64,000 bases of DNA, taken from positions 620,001 to 684,000 of the forward strand of contig NZ_CP088022.1 in the NCBI RefSeq assembly GCF_013373795.3, read 5' to 3'. Positions within the stretch are counted from its first letter, which is position 1. The number at the start of each line of letters is the position of its first letter. Shown here piece after piece: positions 32,933-42,666 of this stretch. The position numbers were made by a program, and so were the translations under genes. The notes beneath the pieces are model-generated. The model made no database searches and was not told the origin of the DNA. It saw only the letters and a list, made by a program, of their open reading frames with translations. This DNA comes from Bradyrhizobium quebecense (lineage in GTDB: Bacteria; Pseudomonadota; Alphaproteobacteria; Rhizobiales; Xanthobacteraceae).

Positions 32933-34678
32933 ATGCATGAACTCATTCGCGATATCACGCTCTGTATCCTGTTTGCCTGGGGAATTGGGCTGCTCGCCCA
33001 TTTCTCCCGGCAACCGCTGATACTGGCCTACCTTATCGCCGGCTTTTTCATTGGTCCATTCGGCATGGGCTGGGTCAAGTCCCAGGAATCGATCAGCGTC
33101 ATCTCCGAGCTCGGCCTGATCTTCATGCTGTTCATGATCGGGCTGGAAATCGACCTCAAGAAGATCATCCGTGCCGGCAAGGTCATCCTGTTCGCCGGCG
33201 CCGGCGAGCTGATCGGCGGCTGCCTGATCGGTGTGGCGTTCTTTGCCGGGATCGGGCTTGCGATCGGCGGCGGCAGGTTCGATGCGGTCTATCTCTGCGT
33301 CGCCTGCGCGCTGTCCTCGACCGTCATCATCGTCAAGGTGCTCTACGAGAAGCGCGAGCTGGACACGCTGCCGGGCCGCATCACGCTCGGCGTGCTGGTG
33401 CTGCAGGACATCTTCGCGATCCTGTTCCTGGCCGTGCAGCCGAGCCTGGACAATCTGCAGATCAGTGTCGTGCTGCTGTCGATCGCCCGCGTCGCGGTGC
33501 TGGTCGCGACCGCGCTGGTGCTGAGCCGCTACGTCCTGCCGCGGCTGTTCCACCAGATCGCACGCCGGCCCGAGCTGGTGCTGCTCGGAGCGCTCGCCTG
33601 GTGCTTCCTGATCGGCGAGATCGCCGAGCGGCTGCATCTGTCGCGCGAGATGGGCTCTCTGGTCGCCGGCGTCTCGATCTCGACCTTTCCCTACGCGCTC
33701 GACGTCACCGCCAAGGTCACGACGCTGCGGGATTTCTTCATCACGCTGTTCTTCGTCGCGCTCGGCATGACGATCCCGATCCCGGGCTTACAGGTGATCT
33801 GGCTCGCGCTGGTGATCGCGGCCTTCACGGTGGCGAGCCGCCTGGTCACGACGTTCACGCCGCTCTATCTGATGAAGCAGGGCCTGCGCGCCAGCCTGCT
33901 GCCGGCGATCAATCTGGCGCAGATTTCCGAGTTCTCGCTGGTGGTGATCCAGACCGGCGTTGCCGCCAACCATATCGGGACCGAAACCGCGAATGCGGTC
34001 TCGTTCGCCTTCGTGGTGCTGGCGGTGCTCTCGACCTTCGCGATGGCCCGCAGCGATCAGATCGTGCGCGGCCTGATCGGTCCGTTGAAGCGGATCGGGC
34101 TGCGTGATCTCGACCATCGACGCGAGCGCGGCGGCGAGTCCGGACCCGAGGGCGGCCAAGAGGAGGGACATGGCGAAATCCGACGCATCGTCATCCTCGG
34201 CTTTTTCCGTGCCGCGAGCGCGCTGATCAGCCAGATCGAGCGGCAGAACCAGTCGCTGCTCGAGCAGATCAGCGTCATCGACTTCAACCCGCTGGTGTTC
34301 CGCACGCTGACCGACCGCGGCATGCATGTGATCTATGGCGACATCAGCAATGTCGATACGCTGGTTCATGCCGGCATCGGCAAGGCCGAGATCATCATCC
34401 TGAGCGTGCCGGATTTCCTCTTGGTCGGTGCCGACAACGAGAAGCTGGTACGCCACGTCCGCGCCCTGAATCCGACCGCGAAGGTTGTTGCCACCGCCGA
34501 TCTCCTGACCGGCGTCGACGATCTCTACGACGCCGGCGCCGACTACGTGACGGTGACCCGGCTCAGCGACGCCGGCGAGCTCTATTCGGTGATCGAGGCC
34601 GCCGACGCCGGCCTGCTCGACGACAAGCGCGCCGAGCTGGACGCCCAGCTCAGCGACCGGCGCGAGGTGCTGCCGTAG
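32933..34678 (+). CDS. CPA2-family cation:proton antiporter with RCK domain
   Basis: A 581-residue membrane protein. About 11-12 hydrophobic helices fill residues 1-380, with a GPFGMG motif near 40 and LGMTIPIPGLQ near 280, and a cytoplasmic TrkA-N/RCK domain follows (about 410-540). It resembles KefB/YbaL-type potassium or sodium exchangers. In the RCK domain the usual nucleotide-binding GxGxxG reads GFFRAA (VILGFFRAASALI), so normal NAD(H) or glutathione-type regulation may be altered. The linker is charged (HRRERGGESGPEGGQEEGHG). Confidence 0.85.
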   Translation: MHELIRDITLCILFAWGIGLLAHFSRQPLILAYLIAGFFIGPFGMGWVKSQESISVISELGLIFMLFMIGLEIDLKKIIRAGKVILFAGAGELIGGCLIGVAFFAGIGLAIGGGRFDAVYLCVACALSSTVIIVKVLYEKRELDTLPGRITLGVLVLQDIFAILFLAVQPSLDNLQISVVLLSIARVAVLVATALVLSRYVLPRLFHQIARRPELVLLGALAWCFLIGEIAERLHLSREMGSLVAGVSISTFPYALDVTAKVTTLRDFFITLFFVALGMTIPIPGLQVIWLALVIAAFTVASRLVTTFTPLYLMKQGLRASLLPAINLAQISEFSLVVIQTGVAANHIGTETANAVSFAFVVLAVLSTFAMARSDQIVRGLIGPLKRIGLRDLDHRRERGGESGPEGGQEEGHGEIRRIVILGFFRAASALISQIERQNQSLLEQISVIDFNPLVFRTLTDRGMHVIYGDISNVDTLVHAGIGKAEIIILSVPDFLLVGADNEKLVRHVRALNPTAKVVATADLLTGVDDLYDAGADYVTVTRLSDAGELYSVIEAADAGLLDDKRAELDAQLSDRREVLP

Positions 34679-34691
34679 CGAGCTTTCCCTT

Positions 34692-34814
34692 ACCTCTCCC
34701 CATCGTGGAGAGGTCGCGCTGAAAGCGCGGGTGAGGGGGCTCAGCTCTCACGAGGGCGGCAGCCCCTCACCCGGATTGCATCTGGCGATGCAATCCGACT
34801 CCCTTTGGGAGAGG
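34692..34814. repeat. Inverted-repeat element, family B copy 2
   Basis: The outer arms CCTCTCCC (34692) and GGGAGAGG (to 34814) enclose GTGAGGGG/CCCCTCAC and GGATTGCAT/ATGCAATCC inverted pairs. It shares the last two words with the copy at 4533. It lies between the antiporter and ribB and could terminate the former. Confidence 0.75.
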
Positions 34815-34924
34815 TGGAGCGTCCTGGTATGCCTGCCGGACGCATGGCGGGTTGCATAATGATACTGGCGCTGACATCGGAACCCGGCTAATCCACTGCC
34901 TGCATATAACGAGATGTCAGGACA

Positions 34925-36001
34925 ATGGCCGATACGATCCAGGAAGTGCTGCAAGCCTTTGCGAAGGGTGAACTCGTCGTCGTCACCGACGATGATGATC
35001 GGGAAGGCGAGGGCGATTTGATCGTCGCGGCGTCGTTCTGCACGGCGGAAAAGATGGCCTTCATCATCCGTCACACCTCCGGCATCGTGTGCGCGCCGAT
35101 CACCACCGAGGACGCCCGCCGGCTGCGGCTCGACCCGATGGTGGCGCATAACGAGTCCAACCACACCACGGCCTTCACCGTCTCGATCGACTACAAGCCC
35201 GATGGCGGCACCGGCATCTCGGCCGACGAACGCGCCTCCTGCTGCCGCGCGCTCGCCAATCCCAATGCCGGCGCCAACGATTTCGCGCGCCCCGGCCACA
35301 TCTTCCCGCTGATTGCGCGCGACGGCGGCGTGCTGCTGCGCTCCGGCCACACCGAAGCCGCGGTCGATCTGTGCCGGCTCTCCGGCCTGCCGCCGGTCGG
35401 CGTCATCAGCGAGCTGATGAACGACGATGGAACCGTGATGAAGGGCGAGCAGGTCGCGAAATTCGCCGCCGCCCACAAGCTCAAGCATGTCACGATCGCG
35501 GACATGATCGCCTATCGCCAGGCACGCGAGAAGCTGATCGAGCGGGTCGCGACCTTCACCATCGAAAGCCCGATCGGCCCCCTGCAGGGCTATGCCTATC
35601 GTTCGCCCTTCGACGAGATCATGCATGCCGCCTTCGTCTATAACGGCATCGGCGACGGCAAGGATGTGCTGACCCGGCTGCACAAGCCCAATATCGTGAC
35701 GGACCTCTTCACCGGGCCGGCGCGGATGGAAGCCGTGTTGCGGCACTTCAAGGCTACCGGCCGCGGCGTGCTGGTCTATCTGCGGGATGGTGCCGCCGGA
35801 GTTCCGGTCCAGCCGGTGAGCGAGCAGAAGTCGGCGGAGGCCGATCGCAACAAGCAATGGCGCGAGGTCGGCGTCGGCGCACAGATCCTGCGCGATCTCG
35901 GCATCACCTCGATCCGCCACCTGACCTCTTCGGTGCACGACTACAAGGGTTTGTCCGGTTTCGGCATCGAGATCGTGTCGAACGAGAGGCTGGAGTGCTG
36001 A
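34925..36001 (+). CDS. ribB: 3,4-dihydroxy-2-butanone 4-phosphate synthase with degenerate GTP cyclohydrolase II-like domain
   Basis: Makes the four-carbon precursor of riboflavin from ribulose 5-phosphate. 358 residues: the DHBPS domain fills about 1-205, with acidic signature DDDDREGEGDL near residue 19 and histidine region HTSGIVCAP. The C-terminal domain (about 210-350) aligns in position with GTP cyclohydrolase II, but the zinc cysteines of active RibA are missing (reads TDLFTGPARMEAVLRHF). So only the RibB activity is expected, as in many alphaproteobacteria. It is preceded by a family B repeat; no FMN riboswitch was recognised. Confidence 0.92.
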   Translation: MADTIQEVLQAFAKGELVVVTDDDDREGEGDLIVAASFCTAEKMAFIIRHTSGIVCAPITTEDARRLRLDPMVAHNESNHTTAFTVSIDYKPDGGTGISADERASCCRALANPNAGANDFARPGHIFPLIARDGGVLLRSGHTEAAVDLCRLSGLPPVGVISELMNDDGTVMKGEQVAKFAAAHKLKHVTIADMIAYRQAREKLIERVATFTIESPIGPLQGYAYRSPFDEIMHAAFVYNGIGDGKDVLTRLHKPNIVTDLFTGPARMEAVLRHFKATGRGVLVYLRDGAAGVPVQPVSEQKSAEADRNKQWREVGVGAQILRDLGITSIRHLTSSVHDYKGLSGFGIEIVSNERLEC

Positions 36002-36006
36002 CCATC

Positions 36007-36107
36007 GTCATTCCGGCATGGTCCGAAGGACCAGACCCGGAATCTCGAGATTCCCCGGGGCGCAATGGCGCTCCTGAGGTTCACGCTATCGCGTGCCCCG
36101 GGATGAC
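36007..36107. repeat. Inverted-repeat element, family C copy 1
   Basis: The ends GTCATTCCGG and CCCGGGATGAC are inverted and enclose further short palindromes such as GGTCC/GGACC and CTCGAG. It lies between ribB and gcdH. Elements with the same ends follow at 37427 and 38469. Confidence 0.75.
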
Positions 36108-36191
36108 AATGATCCCAATTCAATTGCGCTTCGCAGCATAGCGCTTTAATTTATCCGCCAATTTCCGAGAGACGATGCGAAAGGATGTTTC

Positions 36192-37406
36192 ATGAGCGTG
36201 CGCCCCCAGGCCAAGGACAAGCCGGCTGCCGCCAGCTTCCAGTGGGATGATCCGTTCCTGCTCGACGACCAGCTCACCGAAGACGAGCGCCTGATCCGCG
36301 ACACGGCGCGGGCCTATGCGCAGGACAAGCTGCTGCCGCGGGTCACCAAGGCCTATCTGGAAGAGAAGACCGACCGCGAGATCTTCAACGAGATGGGCGA
36401 GCTCGGCCTGATCGGCGTGACGCTGCCCGAGGAATATGGCTGCGCCAATGCGAGCTACGTGGCCTATGGCCTGGTGGCGCGCGAGATCGAGCGCGTCGAT
36501 AGCGGCTATCGCTCTATGAACTCGGTGCAGTCGTCGCTGGTGATGTATCCGATCTACGCCTATGGCGACGAGAACCAGCGCAAGAAATATCTCCCCAAGC
36601 TCGCGACCGGCGAATGGGTCGGCTGCTTCGGCCTGACCGAGCCGGATGCCGGTTCCGACCCCGGCGGCATGAAGACCCGTGCCGAGAAGGTGGCCGACGG
36701 CTACAAGCTCAACGGCGCCAAGATGTGGATTTCGAATGCGCCGATCGCCGACGTGTTCGTGGTGTGGGCCAAGTCGGCCGCGCATCACAACCAGATCCGC
36801 GGCTTCATCCTGGAGAAGGGCATGAAGGGCCTGTCGGCGCCGAAGATCGGCGGCAAGCTCTCGCTGCGCGCTTCGATCACCGGCGAGATCGTGCTCGACA
36901 ACGTCGTGGTGCCGGAAAGCGCACTGCTGCCCAACGTCTCCGGCCTCAAGGGCCCGTTCGGCTGCCTCAACCGCGCCCGCTACGGCATCTCCTGGGGCGC
37001 GCTCGGCGCCGCCGAGGACTGCATGCACCGCGCGCGGCAATACACGCTCGACCGCAAGCAGTTTGGCCGGCCGCTCGCCGCCACCCAGCTGGTGCAGAAG
37101 AAGCTCGCCGACATGGAGACCGAGATCGCGCTCGGCCTGCAAGCGAGCCTGCGGGTCGGCCGTCTGATGGACGAGGGCAAGATGGCGCCGGAGATGATCT
37201 CGATCGTCAAGCGCAACAATTGCGGCAAGTCGCTCGACATCGCCCGCATGGCGCGCGACATGCACGGCGGCAACGGCATCCAGATCGAGTATCACGTGAT
37301 GCGTCACGCCGCGAACCTCGAGACTGTCAACACCTATGAGGGCACGCACGACGTCCACGCGCTGATCCTCGGCCGCGCGATCACCGGCATCCAGGCGTTC
37401 TCGTAA
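36192..37406 (+). CDS. gcdH: Glutaryl-CoA dehydrogenase
   Basis: FAD enzyme that oxidises and decarboxylates glutaryl-CoA to crotonyl-CoA in lysine and tryptophan breakdown. 404 residues. The sequence follows the GCDH subgroup rather than general acyl-CoA dehydrogenases: [15 protein letters not shown] near 110, [16 protein letters not shown] near 145 and the catalytic glutamate in [12 protein letters not shown] near 383. ATG 36192. The next gene, an MBL-fold hydrolase, is separated by a repeat element and is probably independent. Confidence 0.93.
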   Translation: MSVRPQAKDKPAAASFQWDDPFLLDDQLTEDERLIRDTARAYAQDKLLPRVTKAYLEEKTDREIFNEMGELGLIGVTLPEEYGCANASYVAYGLVAREIERVDSGYRSMNSVQSSLVMYPIYAYGDENQRKKYLPKLATGEWVGCFGLTEPDAGSDPGGMKTRAEKVADGYKLNGAKMWISNAPIADVFVVWAKSAAHHNQIRGFILEKGMKGLSAPKIGGKLSLRASITGEIVLDNVVVPESALLPNVSGLKGPFGCLNRARYGISWGALGAAEDCMHRARQYTLDRKQFGRPLAATQLVQKKLADMETEIALGLQASLRVGRLMDEGKMAPEMISIVKRNNCGKSLDIARMARDMHGGNGIQIEYHVMRHAANLETVNTYEGTHDVHALILGRAITGIQAFS

Positions 37407-37426
37407 AGCGGCGCCCACCCAAACGT

Positions 37427-37512
37427 CGTCATGGCCGCGCTTGTCGCGGCCATCCACGTCTTGGGGCTCGCAAAGGAAGACGTGGATGCCCGGGACGAGC
37501 CCGGGCATGACG
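37427..37512. repeat. Inverted-repeat element, family C copy 2
   Basis: CGTCATGG at the left and GGGCATGACG at the right are inverted ends. Inside, GGCCGCG/CGCGGCC and CCACGTCTT/AAGACGTGG are further pairs. It fills the gap between gcdH and the MBL-fold gene. Confidence 0.75.
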
Positions 37513-37548
37513 AGGTCAAAGAGAATCCGGACATCACGGACAAAAGCC

Positions 37549-38466
37549 ATGGCCGACAACGACGACATCCCGTTCAACCGCGATTTTCCGCTGAAGCCCG
37601 GCGTGGTCGAGCAGGTCCGGCCCGGCGTACGCCGTGTCCTCTGCAACAATCCGAGCCCGTTCACCTTCACCGGCACGGTCAGCTATATCGTAGGCCAGGG
37701 CAAGGTCGCGATCATCGATCCCGGTCCCGACGACGAGGCGCATGCGAAAGCGCTGCTCGATGCGGTCAAGGGCGAGACCGTGACGCATATCCTGGTCACC
37801 CATACCCATCGCGACCATTCGCCGAACACGCCGCGGATCAAGGCTGCGACCGGCGCGCCTGTCTATGCCGAGGGGCCGCACCGCGCCTCGCGCCCGCGCT
37901 TCGAGAGCGAGAAGCACAATCCGGAATCCGGCGCCGACCGCGATTTCCAGCCCGACATCGAGGTGAAGCACGGTGACGTGATCGAGGGCAGTGGCTTCGC
38001 GCTGGAGGCGGTCGCGACCCCTGGCCACACCGCCAATCACCTGGCGTTTGCCTGGGCCGAGCGCAGCATCAATTTCGTCGGCGACCATGTGATGGGCTGG
38101 TCGACCTCGATCGTGGCGCCGCCGGACGGTTCGATGATCGACTACATGGCTTCGCTTGAGCAGCTGGGGCAGCGCCCCGAGCAGCTCTATTTCTCCGGCC
38201 ACGGCCCGGAGATTCCGGAAGGCCCGCGCTACGTCCGTTTCCTGGCGCGGCATCGACGGGCGCGCGAAGCGTCGATCCTGCATCGCCTCGGCAAGGGCGA
38301 GGCCGACATCCCGACCATGGTGCGGGCGATCTATATCGGGCTCGACCCGCGCCTCGCCAATGCCGCCGGCTATTCGGTGCTGGCGCATCTGGAGGATCTG
38401 GTCGCGCGCGGCATCGTGTCGACGGATGGCGATCCCGTGATCGGCGGCACGTACCGGATGGCTTAG
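37549..38466 (+). CDS. MBL-fold metallohydrolase, LACTB2-like
   Basis: A 305-residue metallo-beta-lactamase-fold enzyme. The zinc motif HTHRDH lies near residue 86, a second histidine in TPGHTANH near 160, aspartate in VGDH near 180 and a late histidine in FSGHGPEIP near 218. It is followed by a C-terminal winged-helix-like domain (about 230-300), as in LACTB2/beta-lactamase-like protein 2. ATG 37549. The substrate is not known; the C-terminal domain suggests nuclease- or thioesterase-like relatives. It is not PhnP, whose layout differs. Confidence 0.87.
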   Translation: MADNDDIPFNRDFPLKPGVVEQVRPGVRRVLCNNPSPFTFTGTVSYIVGQGKVAIIDPGPDDEAHAKALLDAVKGETVTHILVTHTHRDHSPNTPRIKAATGAPVYAEGPHRASRPRFESEKHNPESGADRDFQPDIEVKHGDVIEGSGFALEAVATPGHTANHLAFAWAERSINFVGDHVMGWSTSIVAPPDGSMIDYMASLEQLGQRPEQLYFSGHGPEIPEGPRYVRFLARHRRAREASILHRLGKGEADIPTMVRAIYIGLDPRLANAAGYSVLAHLEDLVARGIVSTDGDPVIGGTYRMA

Positions 38467-38468
38467 TT

Positions 38469-38607
38469 CGTCATTCCGGGGCTCGCCAACGGGTCCGCAC
38501 GAAGCGCGGCCCGATGACAGGCTCCGCGAGAACCCGGAATCCATTTCACCACGGAGTCTGCGGCCCGATGGATTCCGGGCTCGCGCTACGCGCGCCCCGG
38601 AATGACG
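38469..38607. repeat. Inverted-repeat element, family C copy 3
   Basis: CGTCATTCCGGGGC and its inverse GCCCCGGAATGACG form the ends; inside is GAACCCGGAATCCAT / ATGGATTCCGGGCTC. The segment at 38487-38527 is repeated, slightly changed, at 55453-55490. The element lies between two convergent genes and may terminate both. Confidence 0.8.
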
Positions 38608-38614
38608 GGGGAGA

Positions 38615-39472
38615 CTATTTCTTCACGGTCTTCGCCGGCGGCGCCTTCGGCGCGACCGGGGCCGCCTTCTTCGCCGGCTTGGCGTTTTCGTTGTCTGCGG
38701 CGGAGTTGAGGTCCTCGATCAGCTTCTTGACCCGTGCGGCGTTGCTGCCGAGATCGGTGTCGAAATAGCGCGAGGCGGAGCGGATATCGACGCGCGAGTC
38801 CTCGTCGTCGGGCGTGACCCGGATCGAGACGTCCTCGCGGAAACCCATGATCGGCGTGCGCGCCACCGCCTCGATGCGGCCGATCCGGCGCGGCGGCTGC
38901 GGCGCGCGTGCGTCGATGACGAGCCATTTGCGGCGGTTCACCAGCCGCAAGGTCATCTCATAGGCACGGTCGACCGGGGTTTCCAGCTCGACGGTTTCGA
39001 TATCGGGATAGGCCGCGCGCTGCTTCTCGGCCGAATAGAGGCCGGCATAGGCGGCCGGGTTGGTGCCTTCGCCGGTGCGCAGCCGCGCCAGCGCCTCGAA
39101 TTTCGGCGGGTCGATCGCGTCGGTGGTGACGTCGTAGATCCGCGGCAGCTTGCGGTACTGATAGGTCAGATAGGCCGGGTAGCCGAGGATCGCGGCGTCG
39201 ATCAGGAACGCGAGCAGGATCCGGCCCATACCGCGGGTGCCGTTCTGCCAGATCGCGGCGAAGGCGGCCAGCCCGAGCAGGATCGACAGGCCGGCCAGGC
39301 CAAGCGCACCGAAGAAGGTCGCCAGTGCCGGTTTGACCTCCAGGAACCCGAACCGGACGATGATGATCGAGACCAGCACCGCGACGACGGAGAAGATGGC
39401 GAGGTTGCGTGACCAGGTGGCGAGACCGGACACGGGCTCCTGCTGGTAGGGAGCGGAAAACCTGCGCGCCAT
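38615..39472 (-). CDS. DUF1499 domain-containing membrane protein
   Basis: A 285-residue protein. There are three hydrophobic segments in the first 110 residues (LAIFSVVAVLVSIIIVRFGF, ATFFGALGLAGLSILLGLAAF, ILLAFLIDAAILGYP). A soluble DUF1499 domain follows (about 120-255; contains GFREDVSIRVTP and SRVDIRSASRYF), with an Ala/Pro/Lys tail. The family has no established function. It is monocistronic and convergent with the MBL-fold gene across a family C repeat. Confidence 0.85.
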   Translation of the reverse strand: MARRFSAPYQQEPVSGLATWSRNLAIFSVVAVLVSIIIVRFGFLEVKPALATFFGALGLAGLSILLGLAAFAAIWQNGTRGMGRILLAFLIDAAILGYPAYLTYQYRKLPRIYDVTTDAIDPPKFEALARLRTGEGTNPAAYAGLYSAEKQRAAYPDIETVELETPVDRAYEMTLRLVNRRKWLVIDARAPQPPRRIGRIEAVARTPIMGFREDVSIRVTPDDEDSRVDIRSASRYFDTDLGSNAARVKKLIEDLNSAADNENAKPAKKAAPVAPKAPPAKTVKK

Positions 39473-39577
39473 CGTCGAAAAATCTGCCGGTTGAGATGTC
39501 CTTGGGCGACCTCAGCCGCCGCCAATGATCGTGTGAGACCACGGACCTGCGGCGAATTCAAGGGATTTGGGTTGATG

Positions 39578-39738
39578 ACCCTCCCCTGGAGGGGAGGGTC
39601 GACGCGAATGAAATGAGCGGCGGGGTGGGGTGATCCCTCAGCACGGGCGCCTGTCTCAGTGGAGGGACTGTCACCCCACCTCGGTTCGCATTTCGCTGCG
39701 CTTCATGCGAACCGATCCTCCCCCTCCAGGGGAGGATG
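39578..39738. repeat. Inverted-repeat element, family B copy 3
   Basis: The ends are ACCCTCCCCTGGAGGGGAGG and, at the right, CCTCCCCCTCCAGGGGAGG. GACGCGAATGAAATGAGCGG and TTCGCATTTCGCTGCGCTTC pair less perfectly, and GTGGGGTGA/TCACCCCAC lies between. It occupies most of the gap between the DUF1499 gene and the acyl-CoA synthetase. Confidence 0.75.
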
Positions 39739-39747
39739 GCAGCTCGC

Positions 39748-41376
39748 CTACGCCGCGGCTGTCGGGAAGGTGTAATCCTTGAACTGGTCGCGCAGCGCGG
39801 TCTTCAGGATCTTGCCGGTCGCGGTGTGGGGAATGCCGTCGACGAAGGCGACGTCGTCGGGCATCCACCATTTGGCGATCTTGCCGTCCATGAATTTCAG
39901 GATGTCCTCGCGCGTGGCGCTCTCGCCCTGCTTGAGCTGCACGATCAGCAGCGGCCGTTCATCCCATTTGGGGTGATGGACGCCGATCACGGCCGCCTCC
40001 GCCACCGCCGGGTGGCCGACCGCGAGGTTCTCGAGATCGATCGAGGAGATCCATTCGCCGCCGGACTTGATCACGTCCTTGGAGCGGTCGGTGATCCGCA
40101 TGTAGCCGTGCTCGTCCATCGTCGAAACGTCGCCGGTGTCGAAAAAGCCCGCATCGTCGAGGATGTTGCTATCGACCCGGAAGTAGGCTTTCGCGATCGC
40201 GGGGCCGGAGACCTTGAGACGGCCAAAGGTCTTGCCGTCCCACGGCAGCTCCTTGCCGGCATCGTCGGTGATCTTCATCTCGACGCCGAACGGCGGGTAG
40301 CCCTGGGTCTGCAGGATGTCGAGCCGCTCCTCGCCGGTGCGCGCGTTGAATGGCGGCTTCAGCGTTGCCAGCGTGCCCAGCGGGCTCATCTCGGTCATGC
40401 CCCAAGCGTGGCGCACCTGGCTGCCCATGTCGAGGAACGCCTTGATCATCGAGCGCGGCATCGCCGAGCCGCCGCAGATCACCATCTGCAGATCCGGCAG
40501 CTTGACGTTGTTGGCGGCCATGTATTGCAGCAGCATCAGCCACACCGTCGGGACACCCGCGGTATGGGTGACCTTCTCGGTCGACAGCAGCTCGTACACC
40601 GAGGCGCCGTCGAGCTTCGGGCCCGGCATCACCAGCTTGGTGCCCATCGATGGTGCGGAGAACGCGATGCCCCAGCTGTTGGCATGGAACAAGGGCACCA
40701 CCGGAAGCATTGTGTCCGACGCGGAGGTGCCGAGCGCGTCCTTCGAGTTGGCCATCAGCGCGTGCAACACGTTGGACCGGTGCGAATAGAGGACACCCTT
40801 GGGATCGCCCGTCGTGCCGGAGGTGTAGCACATCGCCGCGGCGGTGTTCTCGTCGAAGGTCTTCCACTCGAACTTGCCGTCGGATGCCGCGATCCAGTCC
40901 TCGTAGGCGACCGCGTTCTTCAGCGTGGTCTGCGGCATGTGCGCCTTGTCGGTCAGCACCACGTAGCGCTCGACGCTCGGCAGCTGGCTGGCGATCTTCT
41001 CCAGGACCGGAACGAAGGTGAGGTCGGTGATGACGATGCGGTCCTGGGCGTGGTTGACGATCCAGGCGATCTGTTCCGGAAACAGTCGTGGATTGACCGT
41101 ATGGCAGATCGCGCCGATCCCCATGATGCCGTACCAGACTTCGAGGTGGCGCCAGGTGTTCCAGGCGATGGTGGCGACGCGGTCGCCGAGCTTGATGCCG
41201 TCGCGTTCCAGGCTCTGCGAGACCTTCAGTGCGCGGGCATGGATTTCGGCGTAGGTGGTGCGATGAATGGGGCCTTCGACCGACCGGGTCACGACTTCCT
41301 GCGTGCCGTGATATTTGGCGGCGTGCTCAATAATCTTGTGGCACAGCAGGGGCCAGTCTTGCATCAAGCCAAGCAT
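39748..41376 (-). CDS. Acyl-CoA synthetase (AMP-forming, fatty-acid CoA ligase type)
   Basis: ATP-dependent acyl-activating enzyme, 542 residues. The P-loop-like [18 protein letters not shown] lies near residue 188. [11 protein letters not shown] near 330 forms the A5 motif and [13 protein letters not shown] near 425 holds the conserved aspartate. The C-terminal PTATGKILK carries the catalytic lysine region (reads [16 protein letters not shown]). ATG 41376 is preceded by GAGGAGGG at 8 bases. Medium- or long-chain fatty acids are likely substrates. It is divergent from the extensin-like gene. Confidence 0.92.
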   Translation of the reverse strand: MLGLMQDWPLLCHKIIEHAAKYHGTQEVVTRSVEGPIHRTTYAEIHARALKVSQSLERDGIKLGDRVATIAWNTWRHLEVWYGIMGIGAICHTVNPRLFPEQIAWIVNHAQDRIVITDLTFVPVLEKIASQLPSVERYVVLTDKAHMPQTTLKNAVAYEDWIAASDGKFEWKTFDENTAAAMCYTSGTTGDPKGVLYSHRSNVLHALMANSKDALGTSASDTMLPVVPLFHANSWGIAFSAPSMGTKLVMPGPKLDGASVYELLSTEKVTHTAGVPTVWLMLLQYMAANNVKLPDLQMVICGGSAMPRSMIKAFLDMGSQVRHAWGMTEMSPLGTLATLKPPFNARTGEERLDILQTQGYPPFGVEMKITDDAGKELPWDGKTFGRLKVSGPAIAKAYFRVDSNILDDAGFFDTGDVSTMDEHGYMRITDRSKDVIKSGGEWISSIDLENLAVGHPAVAEAAVIGVHHPKWDERPLLIVQLKQGESATREDILKFMDGKIAKWWMPDDVAFVDGIPHTATGKILKTALRDQFKDYTFPTAAA

Positions 41377-41452
41377 ACGCAAATCCCTCCTCGATCCTCA
41401 CGCATGATCCGCCGGCATCTTGGACGGCCGGCAGTAAAATCATGGAACTGAC

Positions 41453-42643
41453 ATGAACTGTAGCGCGGAGAAAGCAAGCCGAAAATGGCCTGATGGCGCG
41501 TTTCGTCGCGGGGGCGCGGCAATGGTTACCGCTGCCGCCGCGCTGCTGTGCCTTGGCATGCAAGCGGGATCCGCGCAGGCCGCCCGCGGCGCGCCTGGCT
41601 TTCCTTGGGACGAGCTGTTCGGCACCCGGCCGCACAGGGCGCACAAGGCGGTCCACCGCTCAGCGGTGCCGCTGCCGAAGCCACGCCCCGCGGAGGCGCC
41701 GGCAGCAGCTGACGCGCCTGCGGCCGCGGAGCCCGAGCCGCCGGCGGCTGCGGCACCGCCACCAGCCGCGCCTGCTGAGGCTGCCGGGCCCGGCGAGACG
41801 GCCAGGCCAACCGAAGCAGCCAGGCCCGCCGAGCCGCCCCGGCCGCAGCTGTCGGCCTGCCGGCAGGCCCTCACCGAGGAGATCGCGATCGCCCCGAGCA
41901 TTCCGGATATCCACGGCGCCGGCGGCTGCGGCGGCGAGGATCTGGTGCGGCTCGAGGCCATCGTGCTGCCGGATAAGCGCAAGGTCGCGGTCAAGCCCGC
42001 GGCGATCCTCCGCTGCAAGATGGCAAGCGCGGTTGCCGACTGGGTCCGCACCGATATCGCGCCGCTGGCGCAGGGCCTCGGGGGCGGGATCAGCAATCTC
42101 GACAATTTCGACTCGTTCGAGTGCCGCGGCCGCAATCGCGTCACCGGCGCGCAGCTCTCCGAACATGGCCGCGCCAATGCGCTCGACGTGCGCGCCTTCG
42201 GTCTCGCCAACGGCAAGTCGATCTCGCTGACCGACCGCAGCGTGCCGCGCGATCTGCGCGAGACCGTGCTGCATTCGGTCTGCGGCCGCTTCTCCACCGT
42301 GCTCGGTCCGGGCTCGGACTGGTACCACGAGGATCACGTCCATCTCGACCTGACGGAGCGTCGCAACAATTACCGGATCTGCCAGTGGAACGTTTACGAT
42401 CCGCTGCCGCGTGTCGCGCCGCTGTTGCCGGCCGAGCGCCCCGAAGAGGCGCCGCCGCGCGAGGTCGCCGCCAAATCGGACGCGTCCAAGCCGGACTCAT
42501 CCAGGACCGACGGATCCAAGGCCGACCGCGGCAAGGTTGATGAGCCGGATGCGGCGAAATCAGATGATGCGGCCGCGCCCGACGGTGCTGCCGAGACCAA
42601 GCCGCAGCCAACAAAAAAGCGCCGGCAAAGCCGGCGCCTTTGA
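41453..42643 (+). CDS. Extensin-like exported protein
   Basis: A 396-residue protein. It has an Ala-rich signal region (AAMVTAAAALLCLGMQAGSAQA, about 22-43), a Pro/Ala/Glu-rich linker (about 65-135), a conserved extensin-like C-terminal-type domain (about 140-310) and a Lys/Ser/Asp tail. In the domain cysteines (LSACRQALTEE, GGCGGEDLV, RCKMASAVADW, FECRGRN) and HYEDHVHLDL-like residues (WYHEDHVHLDL) suggest a peptidoglycan-type peptidase fold. Despite the name it is not related to plant extensins. The last codons lie inside a terminator hairpin. Confidence 0.85.
   Translation: MNCSAEKASRKWPDGAFRRGGAAMVTAAAALLCLGMQAGSAQAARGAPGFPWDELFGTRPHRAHKAVHRSAVPLPKPRPAEAPAAADAPAAAEPEPPAAAAPPPAAPAEAAGPGETARPTEAARPAEPPRPQLSACRQALTEEIAIAPSIPDIHGAGGCGGEDLVRLEAIVLPDKRKVAVKPAAILRCKMASAVADWVRTDIAPLAQGLGGGISNLDNFDSFECRGRNRVTGAQLSEHGRANALDVRAFGLANGKSISLTDRSVPRDLRETVLHSVCGRFSTVLGPGSDWYHEDHVHLDLTERRNNYRICQWNVYDPLPRVAPLLPAERPEEAPPREVAAKSDASKPDSSRTDGSKADRGKVDEPDAAKSDDAAAPDGAAETKPQPTKKRRQSRRL
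42619..42641. terminator. Terminator overlapping the end of the extensin-like gene
   Basis: GCGCCGGC and GCCGGCGC form a perfect 8-bp stem around AAA, with A6 on the left and CTTT on the right, so it can act in both directions. It includes the final codons of the extensin-like gene and faces the convergent L,D-transpeptidase. Confidence 0.8.
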
Positions 42644-42666
42644 TCGCGACTGCGACGTGATTGGGA

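Noticed and set aside
37549..38466. MBL-fold hydrolase considered as the missing PhnP
   Set aside because: It has the C-terminal winged-helix-like domain and motif order of LACTB2-like proteins and lies 26 kb from phn without a PHO-like element.
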